Positions 44,565 through 53,963 of a DNA stretch of 64,000 nucleotides are shown piece by piece (within the stretch, counting starts at the first letter, position 1; each line of letters starts with the position of its first letter). The position numbers and the translations under genes were made by a program. Under the pieces are notes generated by a model. It made no database searches and was not told the origin of the DNA. It saw only the letters and a program-made list of their open reading frames with translations. This DNA comes from Bacillus methanolicus. Its GTDB lineage: Bacteria > Bacillota > Bacilli > Bacillales > Cytobacillaceae. The stretch is from positions 505,501-569,500 of the forward strand of contig NZ_PNFF01000001.1 in NCBI RefSeq assembly GCF_028888695.1. The letters are read 5' to 3'.

Positions 44565-45737
44565 ATGAAACATTTCTCCCAATCTGATTTATTAAACAGC
44601 CTTCCGAAACAATTTTTTGCTTCGCTTGTAAAAAAAACAAACCAATATATTGAGAAAGGCTATGATGTCATTAATCTAGGCCAGGGAAACCCTGACCAGC
44701 CGACTCCTGAACATATTGTGAAAAAACTTCAGCAAGCTGCAGCAAACCCTGTGAACCATAAATATTCACCATTTCAGGGATTTCGATATTTAAAACAAGC
44801 AGCTGCGTTATTTTATAAACGGGAATACGGGGTGGAACTGGATCCGGACAAAGAGGTGGCAATATTGTTCGGCGGGAAAGCCGGGCTTGTTGAAATTCCG
44901 CAATGTCTGTTAAACCCGGGGGATGCCGCTCTCGTTCCTGATCCGGGATACCCGGATTATTGGTCAGGGATTGTATTGGCTCGTGCTGAGATGATCACCA
45001 TGCCGCTCCGTGAAGAAAACGACTTTCTTCCTGATTTTGCCGATCTGCCGGAAGAAGATGCAAAAAAAGCAAAATTAATGTTTTTGAATTACCCGAATAA
45101 CCCGACCGGGGCAACGGCGACAAAAGAATTTTTTGAACAGACTGTCAAGTTTGCCGAGGAAAATGATATTTGTGTTGTTCATGACTTTGCATATGGAGCC
45201 ATCGGCTTTGACGGACAAAAGCCGCTAAGCTTTTTGCAGTTTGAAGGTGCAAAAGATGTCGGTATTGAAATTTACACACTCTCTAAAACTTATAACATGG
45301 CAGGATGGCGGGTCGGGTTTGCGGTTGGAAACGAAAGTGTGATTTCTGCCATTAACCTTTTACAGGATCACTTGTATGTCAGCTTGTTTGGAGCAGTTCA
45401 GGAGGCCGCAGCTTCTGCGTTGACAGAGTCTCAGGAATGTGTAGAAAAACTGAACAAAATGTACGAGTCAAGACGAAATGTTTTGATTAACGGGTTAAGG
45501 TCAATAGGCTGGAACGTAACAGCTCCAAAAGGATCATTTTTTGCCTGGCTGAAAGTGCCGGATAACTTTACATCAGAACAATTTTCTGATTATCTTCTTG
45601 AAAAAGCGCATATCGTCGTTGCGCCGGGCATTGGCTTTGGCAAGCATGGAGAAGGCTATGTCAGAGCAGGATTACTGACTTCTGAAGAAAGACTTTTAGA
45701 AGCAGTTGAGCGAATTAAAGCTTTAAAAATTTTTTAA
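44565..45737 (+). CDS. mtnE: PLP aminotransferase of methionine salvage
   Basis: Transaminates 2-oxo-4-methylthiobutyrate to methionine, the last salvage step. The 390-residue class I/II aminotransferase has PLP Lys241 in YTLSKTYNMAGWRVG, NYPNNPTGA (175-183) and an Arg-containing VRAGLL near the end. The ribosome binding site is weak (TAGGTGTAACG). Position between mtnU and the second S-box leader, as in B. subtilis, supports the assignment. The downstream riboswitch has its own promoter, so mtnE is a separate unit from mtnWXBD. Confidence 0.9.
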   Translation: MKHFSQSDLLNSLPKQFFASLVKKTNQYIEKGYDVINLGQGNPDQPTPEHIVKKLQQAAANPVNHKYSPFQGFRYLKQAAALFYKREYGVELDPDKEVAILFGGKAGLVEIPQCLLNPGDAALVPDPGYPDYWSGIVLARAEMITMPLREENDFLPDFADLPEEDAKKAKLMFLNYPNNPTGATATKEFFEQTVKFAEENDICVVHDFAYGAIGFDGQKPLSFLQFEGAKDVGIEIYTLSKTYNMAGWRVGFAVGNESVISAINLLQDHLYVSLFGAVQEAAASALTESQECVEKLNKMYESRRNVLINGLRSIGWNVTAPKGSFFAWLKVPDNFTSEQFSDYLLEKAHIVVAPGIGFGKHGEGYVRAGLLTSEERLLEAVERIKALKIF

Positions 45738-45746
45738 AATGATGGA

Positions 45747-45775
45747 TTGACAAATCAAAATATTCCTGCGATAAT
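45747..45775 (+). promoter_or_regulatory. Sigma-A promoter of mtnWXBD
   Basis: TTGACA (45747-45752), exact 17-base spacer, GATAAT (45770-45775), 50 bases before the S-box. Confidence 0.78.
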
Positions 45776-45824
45776 CCAAATAAATCTAGCGCGTAAAAAA
45801 TTGAATATGAACCAAATATTGTTT

Positions 45825-45975
45825 TCTTATCAAGAGCAGGCGGAGGGACGAGCCCAATGAAGCCCGGCAACCGACTTATTTTATAAGCACGGTGCTAATT
45901 CTTGCAGCAATAGCTGAAAGATGAGAAGATCTTAGTTTGCAGCACTAACCTCTTCTTGTCGAAGAGGTTTTTTTG
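45825..45975 (+). ncRNA. SAM-I (S-box) riboswitch controlling mtnWXBD
   Basis: TCTTATCAAGAGC opens P1. GGCGGAGGGACGAGCCC, ATGAAGCCCGGCAACC, CACGGTGCTAATTC and the closing GATGAGAAGA follow in S-box order. The expression platform is AACCTCTTC (45947-45955) with GAAGAGGTT (45961-45969) and T5. The remaining 170 bases to mtnW contain no other structure I can support. Confidence 0.96.
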
Positions 45976-46146
45976 TTGCGTAAGAAAGAGGTTATCAACC
46001 GGTTTTTGAATTTATCGACCAGTCTTAAGGATATCGATGCCTGCCGAATGGGAGCAAATGCACCTTGAACGGGAGTAAACTCCTGATAAACAAAAATAAA
46101 CATTTTTCGTAAGTATTAACCAGTTTCCATGAAAGGAAGATTCCAA

Positions 46147-47370
46147 TTGAGTGAAATCATTGCGACGTACTTAGTGTTTGACTCCAAACATGACCCTGAA
46201 AAAAAAGCGGAAGAAATTGCCCTTGGGCTAACAGTCGGTTCCTGGACCAATTTGCCTGAACTCGAAAAAAATCAGCTCAAAAAACATAAGGGGAGAGTCG
46301 TTTCTGTAGAAGGTCTGGCACCCGGGGGAGCTCAAAAAGAAACGGAAGCTTTGATTAAAATTGCCTATCCGACAGTGAATTTTTCATTTGACATTCCAGC
46401 CATATTAACAACTGTTTTCGGAAAATTATCAATGGATGGAAAAATAAAACTGCTGGATTTACAGTTTAGCAGCGAGCTAAAAAAAGCTTTTCCCGGACCG
46501 CGATTCGGCATTCCCGGCATCCGTGAAAAATTAAATGTGTACGATAGGCCGCTCGTCATGAGTATTTTCAAAGGCTTAATTGGCCGGGATCTTAATTATT
46601 TGCTATTCCAGCTAAAGGAACAGGCAAAAGGCGGAGTCGATATTGTGAAAGATGACGAAATACTGTTTGAAAATGAGCTGACGCCATTTGAACAACGAAT
46701 AACTGAAGGGAAAAAAGCTCTCCTTGATGTTTTTGAAACAACCGGGCACCGGACATTGTATGCAGTCAATTTAACAGGGCGTTCGTCAAAGCTTCGTGAT
46801 CAGGCAAGAAAGGCTGCGGAATTGGGTGCAGACATATTGCTGTTTAATGTGTTTTCCTATGGCTTGGACATTCTTCAAGAGCTTCGGGAAGATGATAACA
46901 TTGCCCTCCCGATTATGGCTCACCCGGCATTCAGCGGCGCGATCACCTCATCACCTTACTACGGTTTGTCTCATTCGCTTTTACTCGGTAAGCTAACCCG
47001 CTATGCGGGAGCCGATTTCTCTTTGTTTCCTTCACCGTATGGGACGGTTGCACTTGAAAGAGACAAGGCACTTGCGATGGCTGTAGCTTTAAGAGAAAGA
47101 GAAGACTATAAGCCGAGCTTTCCGGTTCCTTCAGCAGGCATTCATCCAGGCTTGGTGCCTCTTCTTGTACAGGATTTTGGAATTGACAGCATTATCAATG
47201 CAGGCGGCGGTGTTCACGGACATCCGGATGGCACAAAGGGAGGAGGACTTGCATTCAGGCAGGCAATTGATGCAGTTCTTTCCGGCAAATCACTATCCGA
47301 AAGCGCGGAGACCTTTCCAGAACTTAGAAAGGCAATTGATTTATGGGGTTCCTTCGAGGTGAACGTATGA
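46147..47370 (+). CDS. mtnW: 2,3-diketo-5-methylthiopentyl-1-phosphate enolase (RuBisCO-like)
   Basis: RuBisCO-like protein of 407 residues that enolises DK-MTP-1-P in methionine salvage. The Mg-binding segment [10 protein letters not shown] (162-171) contains carbamylated Lys168, Asp170 and Glu171. PSAGIHPG and [10 protein letters not shown] form the phosphate site. The start is TTG 46147, which has AAAGGAAGA 6 bases upstream and gives the family start MSEIIATYL; the ATG at 46129 lies before that site. First gene of the riboswitch-controlled mtnW-mtnX-mtnB-mtnD operon. Confidence 0.94.
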   Translation: MSEIIATYLVFDSKHDPEKKAEEIALGLTVGSWTNLPELEKNQLKKHKGRVVSVEGLAPGGAQKETEALIKIAYPTVNFSFDIPAILTTVFGKLSMDGKIKLLDLQFSSELKKAFPGPRFGIPGIREKLNVYDRPLVMSIFKGLIGRDLNYLLFQLKEQAKGGVDIVKDDEILFENELTPFEQRITEGKKALLDVFETTGHRTLYAVNLTGRSSKLRDQARKAAELGADILLFNVFSYGLDILQELREDDNIALPIMAHPAFSGAITSSPYYGLSHSLLLGKLTRYAGADFSLFPSPYGTVALERDKALAMAVALREREDYKPSFPVPSAGIHPGLVPLLVQDFGIDSIINAGGGVHGHPDGTKGGGLAFRQAIDAVLSGKSLSESAETFPELRKAIDLWGSFEVNV

Positions 47371-48029
47371 AAAAATTTGCCGTATTTTGTGATTTTGATG
47401 GAACGATTACGGAAAAAGATAATATAATTTCGATTATGCAAAATTTCGCTCCTTCTGAGTGGATTCAAGTGAAGGACCAAATTTTAGCTCAGGAAATTAC
47501 AAACCAAGAGGGAGTAGGGAAGATGTTTTCCCTTCTCCCAAGCAGATTAAGAAATAAAATTGCCCATTTTACTGTTCAGAATGCCTCTATTCGCCCCGGA
47601 TTTCAAGAGTTCATTGATTTTCTTAATGAACATGATATTCCATTATTTATTGTTAGCGGCGGAATTGATTTTTTTGTAGAACCAATTCTTAAAAGATTTG
47701 GACCTTTTGCAGGATTATATTGCAACGGAGCTGATTTCAGCGGGGAAAATATTGAGATTCTATGGCCGTACAGCTGTGATGATTATTGTTCAAATGGTTG
47801 CGGCTGCTGCAAGCCTTCCGTTATCAGAAAACTGGAAGGAAACAGATTTTATAAAATTGTGGTTGGCGACTCGATCACGGATTTAGAAGCAGCTAAACAG
47901 GCTGATTACGTTCTTGCCCGGGATTTTTTAGAGGATAAATGCCGGGAACTAGGTATTCGATTTGATTCATTTGAAACATTTTTTGATTGTATAGAATCTA
48001 TTAAAAAGATGATTGGGGTGAGAGCATGA
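47367..48029 (+). CDS. mtnX: 2-hydroxy-3-keto-5-methylthiopentenyl-1-phosphate phosphatase
   Basis: HAD-superfamily phosphatase of 220 residues removing the 1-phosphate after MtnW. The nucleophile is Asp9 in FCDFDGTIT, with IVSGGIDFF (motif II) and [11 protein letters not shown] (motif IV). A Cys-rich stretch CSNGCGCCK lies in the cap region. ATG 47367 overlaps the mtnW stop (ATGA) with GAGGTGA upstream; the ORF extension to 47343 is not needed. It overlaps mtnB by four bases as well. Confidence 0.93.
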   Translation: MKKFAVFCDFDGTITEKDNIISIMQNFAPSEWIQVKDQILAQEITNQEGVGKMFSLLPSRLRNKIAHFTVQNASIRPGFQEFIDFLNEHDIPLFIVSGGIDFFVEPILKRFGPFAGLYCNGADFSGENIEILWPYSCDDYCSNGCGCCKPSVIRKLEGNRFYKIVVGDSITDLEAAKQADYVLARDFLEDKCRELGIRFDSFETFFDCIESIKKMIGVRA

Positions 48030-48661
48030 GTTTGTTGGCTGAGAGATGGAATGAGCTTGCTGATGTAAAAGATGAATTGGCGGAAAGAGACTGGTTTATG
48101 GGGACGAGCGGGAATCTCGCAATTAAGGTTAGTGACAAACCTTTGCAATTTCTTGTAACAGCAAGCGGCAAAGACAAGCGAAAACGTACGGAAGAGGATT
48201 TTCTTCTTGTTGACGAAAACGGTCGGCCGGTAGAAAACACTCACTTAAAGCCATCAGCTGAAACTTTGCTTCATGTAGAAATTTACAAAAAGACGAATGC
48301 TGGATGCAGTTTGCATGTGCATACAGTTGATAACAATGTCATTTCCGAAATTTACGGTGATAAAGGTGAAGTGAAATTTCAAGGTCAGGAATTAATCAAA
48401 GCGTTTGATATATGGGAGGATGACGCTGTACTTTGTTTTCCGATTATTCATAATCATGCCCATATTCCAACATTGGCAAGAACATTTTCTGAGCACGTCA
48501 AAGAGGATACAGGGGCTGTATTAATTCGAAACCACGGCATTACTGTCTGGGGAAGAAATGCATTTGAAGCGAAAAAAATTCTGGAAGCGTCGGAATTTTT
48601 ATTCCGTTATCAATTAAAGCTTCTTGAATATAAGTCATATCAACAGTTAAGAGTTGTCTAA
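48026..48661 (+). CDS. mtnB: Methylthioribulose-1-phosphate dehydratase
   Basis: Class II aldolase-fold zinc enzyme of 211 residues, dehydrating methylthioribulose-1-P to DK-MTP-1-[10 protein letters not shown] (26-34) binds phosphate. His97 and His99 in LHVHTVDNN are zinc ligands, with a further His in RNHGITVWG. The start overlaps the mtnX stop by four bases. Its enzymatic step precedes MtnW, so gene order is not reaction order. Confidence 0.94.
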   Translation: MSLLAERWNELADVKDELAERDWFMGTSGNLAIKVSDKPLQFLVTASGKDKRKRTEEDFLLVDENGRPVENTHLKPSAETLLHVEIYKKTNAGCSLHVHTVDNNVISEIYGDKGEVKFQGQELIKAFDIWEDDAVLCFPIIHNHAHIPTLARTFSEHVKEDTGAVLIRNHGITVWGRNAFEAKKILEASEFLFRYQLKLLEYKSYQQLRVV

Positions 48662-48682
48662 AAAATGAAAGGAGAATGAAAA

Positions 48683-49216
48683 ATGGCGTACATAGTCTTG
48701 CAAAACAGTGGAGAAAAAATTGAAATTCAAGAGGATGTAGCTGTATTTTTAGAAAATCAAGGAGTAATTTATGAGCAATGGGATATATCAAAGCTTCCAT
48801 CCAATCTTCGAGAAAAATATTTATTAACAGATGAAGAAAAAGAACAAATTCTTGAAGTTTTTAAAACCGAAATTGAAGACATTTCTGCCCGCCGAGGATA
48901 TAAAGCTCAGGATGTTATTTCTCTGGCAGAACATACACCTAATCTGGAACAGCTGCTCGAAAATTTCCAAAGAGAACACCATCATACAGATGATGAAGTC
49001 CGATTTATTGTCAGCGGTCATGGAGTTTTTATTATTCAAGGAAAAGACCACAACTTCTTTGAAGTGCATTTAAATCCCGGAGATTTAATTTCCGTTCCAG
49101 AAAATACCCGCCACTATTTCACTCTTTCAGATGACCGTAAAGTGGTTGCAGTAAGAATTTTTGTTACAACAGAAGGCTGGGTTCCCATTTACGAAAAGGA
49201 AGAAGTCGAACAGTAA
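48683..49216 (+). CDS. mtnD: Acireductone dioxygenase
   Basis: Metal-dependent cupin of 177 residues that oxidises acireductone to 2-oxo-4-methylthiobutyrate and formate (Fe form). The metal ligands match H99, H101, E105 (REHHHTDDE) and H144 (NTRHYF). GHGVFIIQG is the second cupin strand. AAAGGAGA precedes the ATG. Last gene of the mtnW operon, followed by a dispersed hairpin element that probably terminates it. Confidence 0.95.
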   Translation: MAYIVLQNSGEKIEIQEDVAVFLENQGVIYEQWDISKLPSNLREKYLLTDEEKEQILEVFKTEIEDISARRGYKAQDVISLAEHTPNLEQLLENFQREHHHTDDEVRFIVSGHGVFIIQGKDHNFFEVHLNPGDLISVPENTRHYFTLSDDRKVVAVRIFVTTEGWVPIYEKEEVEQ

Positions 49217-49228
49217 GAAGTTCCGAAT

Positions 49229-49287
49229 AGGGTCTGACTCCCTCCAACAATATATTTTGAATTGGAGGGGTCTGACCCTTTGTTTTT
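49229..49287 (+). repeat. Dispersed GGGTCTGAC hairpin element, copy B (mtnD terminator)
   Basis: Begins AGGGTCTGACTCCCTCCAAC and ends TTGGAGGGGTCTGACCC followed by TTTGTTTTTC. Same borders as the element after glpK (7306-7382) with a shorter loop. CTCCAA pairs with TTGGAG. Confidence 0.78.
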
Positions 49288-49362
49288 CAGTCAGCCCCTT
49301 TTTAATTTAATCCTTATTTCTCCAAAAAATGCTTTAAAATCTTCCATCATCCTTTAAAAAAA

Positions 49363-49403
49363 TTGTCGAATAGAACAGCATTTTTCAGACTTTTAGTCGA
49401 AAA
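49363..49403 (+). promoter_or_regulatory. Two Spo0A-box-like sites upstream of spo0E
   Basis: TTGTCGAA (49363-49370) contains a perfect 0A box TGTCGAA. TAGTCGAAAA (49394-49403) is a near match 31 bases on. They lie 130-170 bases before spo0E, in AT-rich DNA. The remaining 49404-49530 stretch shows only AT-rich promoter-like sequence and the AGGAGG site. Confidence 0.55.
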
Positions 49404-49530
49404 AAATTTTTTAGGAAAAATAATGTCTAATTTTGCGATTCTATTTACATTCATAGAAATTCTTGTAATATTGAAGTAATGTATTTACGAATATTCTTAA
49501 GAAGATTGAAAAGATTAGGAGGAAAAGAGG

Positions 49531-49767
49531 TTGTGTACTAATAAACAAAGGATGATGAAAGAAATTCAGCACAAGAGGGAAAAAATGATTGACTCCGCTC
49601 AAAAACATGGGCTAACAAGTGAGAGAACGATTCGCTGCAGCCAGGAATTGGACATGCTTCTTAATGAATATCAAAGGACATTTCAAAGCAGATCAAACGG
49701 TAATAAAGTAAACACTACTCGAAAACAAATTTTTGTAGCAATGCCAAAGGCAGTTGCCAATGCATGA
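49531..49767 (+). CDS. spo0E: Spo0E-like aspartyl-phosphate phosphatase
   Basis: Small helical-hairpin phosphatase (78 residues) that dephosphorylates Spo0A-P and delays sporulation. The catalytic family motif SQELD is at residues 37-41, between two helices as expected. The start is TTG 49531 with AGGAGG and 8-base spacing. It lies between mtnD and kinD, close to the B. subtilis position of spo0E. The 13-residue tail after NTTRKQ is rich in small residues. Possible Spo0A boxes upstream would give feedback. Confidence 0.88.
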   Translation: MCTNKQRMMKEIQHKREKMIDSAQKHGLTSERTIRCSQELDMLLNEYQRTFQSRSNGNKVNTTRKQIFVAMPKAVANA

Positions 49768-49838
49768 AAAAAATTTGTTTATTAATAGAAATTTAGAAAA
49801 ATTGATTACATAGTCATTTCCATTTTGTAATACATTAG

Positions 49839-49866
49839 CCTTGCCGCGAATATGGCAAGGTTAAAT
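49839..49866 (+). terminator. Hairpin between spo0E and the ZIP gene
   Basis: CCTTGCC (49839-49845) and GGCAAGG (49854-49860) with a poor T tract. It may serve either convergent gene. Confidence 0.5.
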
Positions 49867-49891
49867 ACTTTTTGATAAGTTCATTAGTAGA

Positions 49892-50623
49892 TTAGAATAA
49901 CTCAAATAGCAGAATCATAAACAATAAACCGCCAATAAAAGAGTATGTTGATGTTTGTTCATTGCCATCGCCATGGCTTTCAGGGATCAGTTCTTTATAA
50001 ATGATAAACAACATCGCGCCAGCAGCAAAAGCAAGGCCGTAAGGTATAAGCCCCTTCACAAAAGAAGTCGAATAATACCCGATCATTGAAGTTACAATTT
50101 CAATTGCACCTGTTAAAGTGGCGATGATAAATGCAGTAAATTTATTGATTTTCTGGTTGATTAAGAACAAAGCGACTAAAAACCCTTCCGGAGCATTTTG
50201 CAAACCGATTGCGAATGCAATTAAATTTCCGGTTTCTCCTGCACTTGAAGCATAACTGACACCGACCGACAACCCTTCCGGTATATTATGAAGAGTTATT
50301 GCTGTGATAATTAGCATAGCTTTTTCATCAAACTGAATATTTTTTTGGGAATGCTGCAATTCCATATGTGGAATATTCATTTCTAACAATGTTAATATTA
50401 GAACTCCAAGGAAAATTCCCGCGGCTAAAGGGACAAATCCCCCGTATTTAAGAGCCTCAGGGATGAGACCTATTGTTGAAGCAGCCATCATAATTCCTGC
50501 AGTAAATGCAAGCAGAACATCCCGCCAACCGTGTGTAATCGAACTTTGTAAAAACAGAATAATTAATGCTCCGAGTCCGGTGGAAAGAGCTGATAAAACA
50601 CTCCCTAATATCACTTCATTCAT
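49892..50623 (-). CDS. ZIP family divalent metal transporter
   Basis: Membrane protein of 243 residues with about eight helices. It carries the ZIP metal-site motif HNIPEGLSVGVS and the second, degenerate LQNAPEGFLVAL. The short His-poor loop is followed by GAIEIVTSMIGY. Likely imports zinc or another divalent ion; direction and metal cannot be fixed. I choose ATG 50623 (MNEVILGSVL); the longer frame to 50779 would add 52 polar residues unlike the family. AAAGG lies upstream at slightly long spacing. Confidence 0.85.
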   Translation of the reverse strand: MNEVILGSVLSALSTGLGALIILFLQSSITHGWRDVLLAFTAGIMMAASTIGLIPEALKYGGFVPLAAGIFLGVLILTLLEMNIPHMELQHSQKNIQFDEKAMLIITAITLHNIPEGLSVGVSYASSAGETGNLIAFAIGLQNAPEGFLVALFLINQKINKFTAFIIATLTGAIEIVTSMIGYYSTSFVKGLIPYGLAFAAGAMLFIIYKELIPESHGDGNEQTSTYSFIGGLLFMILLFELF

Positions 50624-50731
50624 AACAACTTCATACCTTTCTGTTGATAACCTTATTATATGGAATTTATAACCTTTCTTACAATAAAAATCATTCGAAT
50701 ACTTTGTACAATGTTTATATTTCGGTTTAAC

Positions 50732-50739
50732 TGTCGAAA
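50732..50739 (-). promoter_or_regulatory. Possible Spo0A box upstream of the ZIP gene
   Basis: TGTCGAAA on the plus strand, about 110 bases before the ZIP start in AT-rich intergenic DNA. A single 7-base match could be chance. Confidence 0.3.
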
Positions 50740-50840
50740 TATTAAATTTTCTTACAAAATAAAAAAGGCATCTGCCCAATCATTCAAGCACCTGTTGACC
50801 TTCATAAATTCTTTCTCTTTTTTTGGAAGTGAATTTCAAT

Positions 50841-50872
50841 AAAAAACCAGGGTGCTTTTGCATCCTGGTTTA
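50841..50872 (-). terminator. Terminator of the MFS transporter gene
   Basis: AAACCAGG and CCTGGTTT arms with inner GTGC/GCAT pairing; the A6 at 50841-50846 is the T tract on the minus strand. It begins 8 bases after the stop. Confidence 0.87.
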
Positions 50873-50879
50873 AACATTA

Positions 50880-52124
50880 TTATTTCTGTAATGTAAGCTT
50901 TTTATCAGAAGGAAGGAATATGGTAAGTATGCCGAGCAAAGGTAAAAAGCCAGTAAGGATTATGGTTTTCGTAAGTCCAATGATGTCTGCCAAGTACCCA
51001 ATGCCGATTGATCCGAGAGCTCCCATCCCAAATGCCAGCCCAACTGTTAATCCCGCCATTGTGCCGATTTTCCCTGGTACTAGTTCTTGAGCATATACAA
51101 CCGTTACTGAAAAGCTGGCCATCAAGATAAAACCGCTTATTGTCAGCAAAATAAAGGCTGCCACCGGCGGAACATGCGGAATTAAAATCGTAATCGGGGC
51201 GGCTGCAAGCATGGATAACAGAATAATCGTTTTTTTTCCGTATCTGTCTGAAAGCGGGCCGCCAAAAAATGTTCCGGCAGCACCGGCAACAAGAAAGGCA
51301 AACAAAAACAGCTGGGCCGTTTTAATGGAAAATGAATACTCGTTTATCGCATAAAATGCATAAAAGTTTGTCATGCCCGAAATGTACCATGACCGGGCAA
51401 AAATCAAAAATAAGATCAAAATAAGAGCGAACGCGACGGACTCTTTGCTTTTTATGCCATCACTTGAAGATGTTTTTTTCTTTTTAGCCGAATTGGTTTT
51501 CCCAATCTTTAAATTCATTGAGTACCAGTTGGCGATATAAATTAACAATCCTACCGCTACAGCGGCAACAAGGGTAAACCATAGAGCACCAATTTGTCCT
51601 AGTGGAACGAGAACCACTGCTGTAATAAGCGGTGCGAGCGCTTGGCCTGAATTGCCGCCAACCTGGTAAATGGACTGGGCCAAGCCGCGGCGCGGACCTG
51701 CTGCCATATAGGCAACCCTTGATCCTTCAGGGTGAAATACAGCAGACCCGAGCCCTATCAATAAAACAGAAATAACAATAATCTCAAATCTTGGAGCAAG
51801 AGCAAGCCCGAGAATGCCCAACAGGCTAAAGGTTAATCCGATGGGCAAAGCAAAAGGCTTTGGTTTTTTATCTGTATATATACCTACTACAGGCTGCATA
51901 ATGGAGGAAACCATATTTAATGAAAATGCAATTAAACCCAATTGTGTAAAAGTCAGCCCCATCGATTTCTCAAGTACGGGGAACATAGCAGGTACAACAG
52001 CCTGAATCGTATCGTTCAGCAAATGACACAGGCCGATAATTAATAATATCTTAAAAGAGGTAGCTCCTTCTCCTGATCCTTGTTTCTTTGAAATCGGAGT
52101 TGCTGCCGCAGCATATTGGCTCAT
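50880..52124 (-). CDS. MFS transporter, Fsr (fosmidomycin resistance)-like
   Basis: Twelve-helix major facilitator of 414 residues. The first helix HLLNDTIQAVVPAMFPVLEK is characteristic of the Fsr group, with VGIYTDKKPKP and GGPLSDRYGKK as the two MFS loop motifs and a basic central loop (SAKKKKTSSS). Export of a drug or metabolite is likely; the substrate cannot be read. ATG 52124 has AGGAG 9 bases upstream; the frame to 52151 lies before it. Confidence 0.85.
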   Translation of the reverse strand: MSQYAAAATPISKKQGSGEGATSFKILLIIGLCHLLNDTIQAVVPAMFPVLEKSMGLTFTQLGLIAFSLNMVSSIMQPVVGIYTDKKPKPFALPIGLTFSLLGILGLALAPRFEIIVISVLLIGLGSAVFHPEGSRVAYMAAGPRRGLAQSIYQVGGNSGQALAPLITAVVLVPLGQIGALWFTLVAAVAVGLLIYIANWYSMNLKIGKTNSAKKKKTSSSDGIKSKESVAFALILILFLIFARSWYISGMTNFYAFYAINEYSFSIKTAQLFLFAFLVAGAAGTFFGGPLSDRYGKKTIILLSMLAAAPITILIPHVPPVAAFILLTISGFILMASFSVTVVYAQELVPGKIGTMAGLTVGLAFGMGALGSIGIGYLADIIGLTKTIILTGFLPLLGILTIFLPSDKKLTLQK

Positions 52125-52221
52125 TTCATTTGTCTCCTTTCGGCCAAGCATTATACCCGTTTTTTTTTAAATGTACATTTTTTTATATCTCAGGCCGTGC
52201 TCTTTTAATCTTGTATTCTAT

Positions 52222-53718
52222 TCAAATATCAAGCGGCAAAGTAATGACCGCTTTCGTGCCTTGTTGTTTATTGCTTAAAATCTGAATTGTTCCCCCAAAA
52301 GATTCAACAATTCGTTTGCATATGACAAGCCCCAATCCTGTTCCGGTATCTTTTGAAGTATAAAATGGGTCAAAAATCTTCGAAAGCTCTTCCTCTGCAA
52401 TGCCTATCCCTGTATCCGTTACTTCGATCATGCATGATCGATTTTCTATTTTTAATTCGATTTTTAAGATTCCGCCGTCCGGCATCGATTCAAATGCATT
52501 TTTAGTTAAATTTAAAACGACCTGTTTTATTTGATCCTTTGTACATTTTACTAGTACAGGCTCTGGAGGGAGCAAACAATAATATCGAACGTTATAGAGA
52601 TTTGCTTCTGATAAAATAATTGGATTAAGCTCAATAAAGATATTTCGCAAATCTAATACTTCTAATATTTGTGCAGTAGGTTTTCCAAGAATAAGAAATT
52701 CACTGACAATTTCATTGATCCTTTTAATTTCTTTATTAATAACTGAAAAATAGTACTGGTCTTTTTCGTCTTTGTATTTTTCGCTCAAAAGCTGAATAAG
52801 CCCTTTTATTCCGGTAAGCGGATTCCTGATTTCATGGGCAGTGCCGGCTGCCAGAGTTCCGACAAGCTCCAGCTTTTGAGCTTCATTTTGCGCCTTTTCC
52901 TTTGCTGCCTGCCTTTTTAATAAAATATACTTAACCAGTAAAAATAAAACATGGAACAAAATAAGAATTCCTATCAAAAATTCGATCATCTTAGGCAATA
53001 TAGAAGATAATTGAAATTCCCGAATCTCTGCTTTAATACTCCATGGCAAAAGCTCGAGAGGCACGACTACCCATTGTTGAGTTTTCATTGATGAAGCAGC
53101 GGCCGTATTAATATTTATAATAGTTTTATCATCATCATTCACTATGTAAAGCTTTGTATCCGGTGTAAGTACCTTCATGATATTTTGGATATAATCGATG
53201 CGGAGATAGGCTACCAATATTGAATGAATTTCTTTTTTATCAGTAAAGACGGGCATGGCTAATCCGATTACTTTTTGTCCATTGCCGAGAATTTCGGGAT
53301 GATCAGAAATGATCGTATCTTGCGTTAATATTGCAGTATTGATATAGTCACGCTCAGATAAATCTACATTGGATAAAAAATCGTTTGACCCGGTGATGAC
53401 CTTGCCGGTTCGGTCAAGTAAATAAAGACCTCCATAACGAGGATCTCTTTGTTGTGTTTGCCGAAGAAGGGCTGTAAGATTTTCTGGATATTGCTGAGAA
53501 TTTTCTACTAAGATTGAAATAATATCAAGACTTGTGACTGTCTGGGTTATTAATTGGTCCCAGCTCTTTTGATGAATGGAGGCGACCCATTTCGAGTGAT
53601 TTTTTCTCTTCTGGAAATCCTCATCCAGCAGTTGATGAATGTGATAAAATGATCCCGCAAGCGCAGGAATAATAACAATAATAAGGTAAATGATAAAACT
53701 TTTCTTGAGTTTGCACAT
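52222..53718 (-). CDS. kinD: Cache-domain sensor histidine kinase, KinD-like
   Basis: Membrane kinase of 498 residues. TM1 (about 6-24) and TM2 (about 245-267) enclose a double-Cache extracellular sensor with YGGLYLLDRTGKVITGS and SERDYINTA motifs. HisKA follows with phospho-acceptor His295 in GTAHEIRNPLTGIKG. The ATPase domain has LNLTKNAFESMP, DTGIGI and GTGLGL. KinD in B. subtilis has this layout and is adjacent to mhqR, as here. It would phosphorylate Spo0F (inferred). The start has GAGG 8 bases upstream, and a TATAAT lies further upstream. Confidence 0.87.
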   Translation of the reverse strand: MCKLKKSFIIYLIIVIIPALAGSFYHIHQLLDEDFQKRKNHSKWVASIHQKSWDQLITQTVTSLDIISILVENSQQYPENLTALLRQTQQRDPRYGGLYLLDRTGKVITGSNDFLSNVDLSERDYINTAILTQDTIISDHPEILGNGQKVIGLAMPVFTDKKEIHSILVAYLRIDYIQNIMKVLTPDTKLYIVNDDDKTIININTAAASSMKTQQWVVVPLELLPWSIKAEIREFQLSSILPKMIEFLIGILILFHVLFLLVKYILLKRQAAKEKAQNEAQKLELVGTLAAGTAHEIRNPLTGIKGLIQLLSEKYKDEKDQYYFSVINKEIKRINEIVSEFLILGKPTAQILEVLDLRNIFIELNPIILSEANLYNVRYYCLLPPEPVLVKCTKDQIKQVVLNLTKNAFESMPDGGILKIELKIENRSCMIEVTDTGIGIAEEELSKIFDPFYTSKDTGTGLGLVICKRIVESFGGTIQILSNKQQGTKAVITLPLDI

Positions 53719-53963
53719 AATTAAACCTCAACTACAATTTCCAAACATCCTTTATTATAACATAATTTTGCAGATTCATGGTTTACACATACAAATTGGA
53801 CAAAAAATTAGACCGGAACACAAACTTTGATAGTCAACGAGAGTTGCTTTCAATCATAATAGGATAATGATTGCAAAGCAATTCGATCAGTTGACATAAT
53901 TGACAAAAATTTTCAATTTCTTTATAATTAGATGATACGAATATGAAAAAAGGAAGATTTTAA

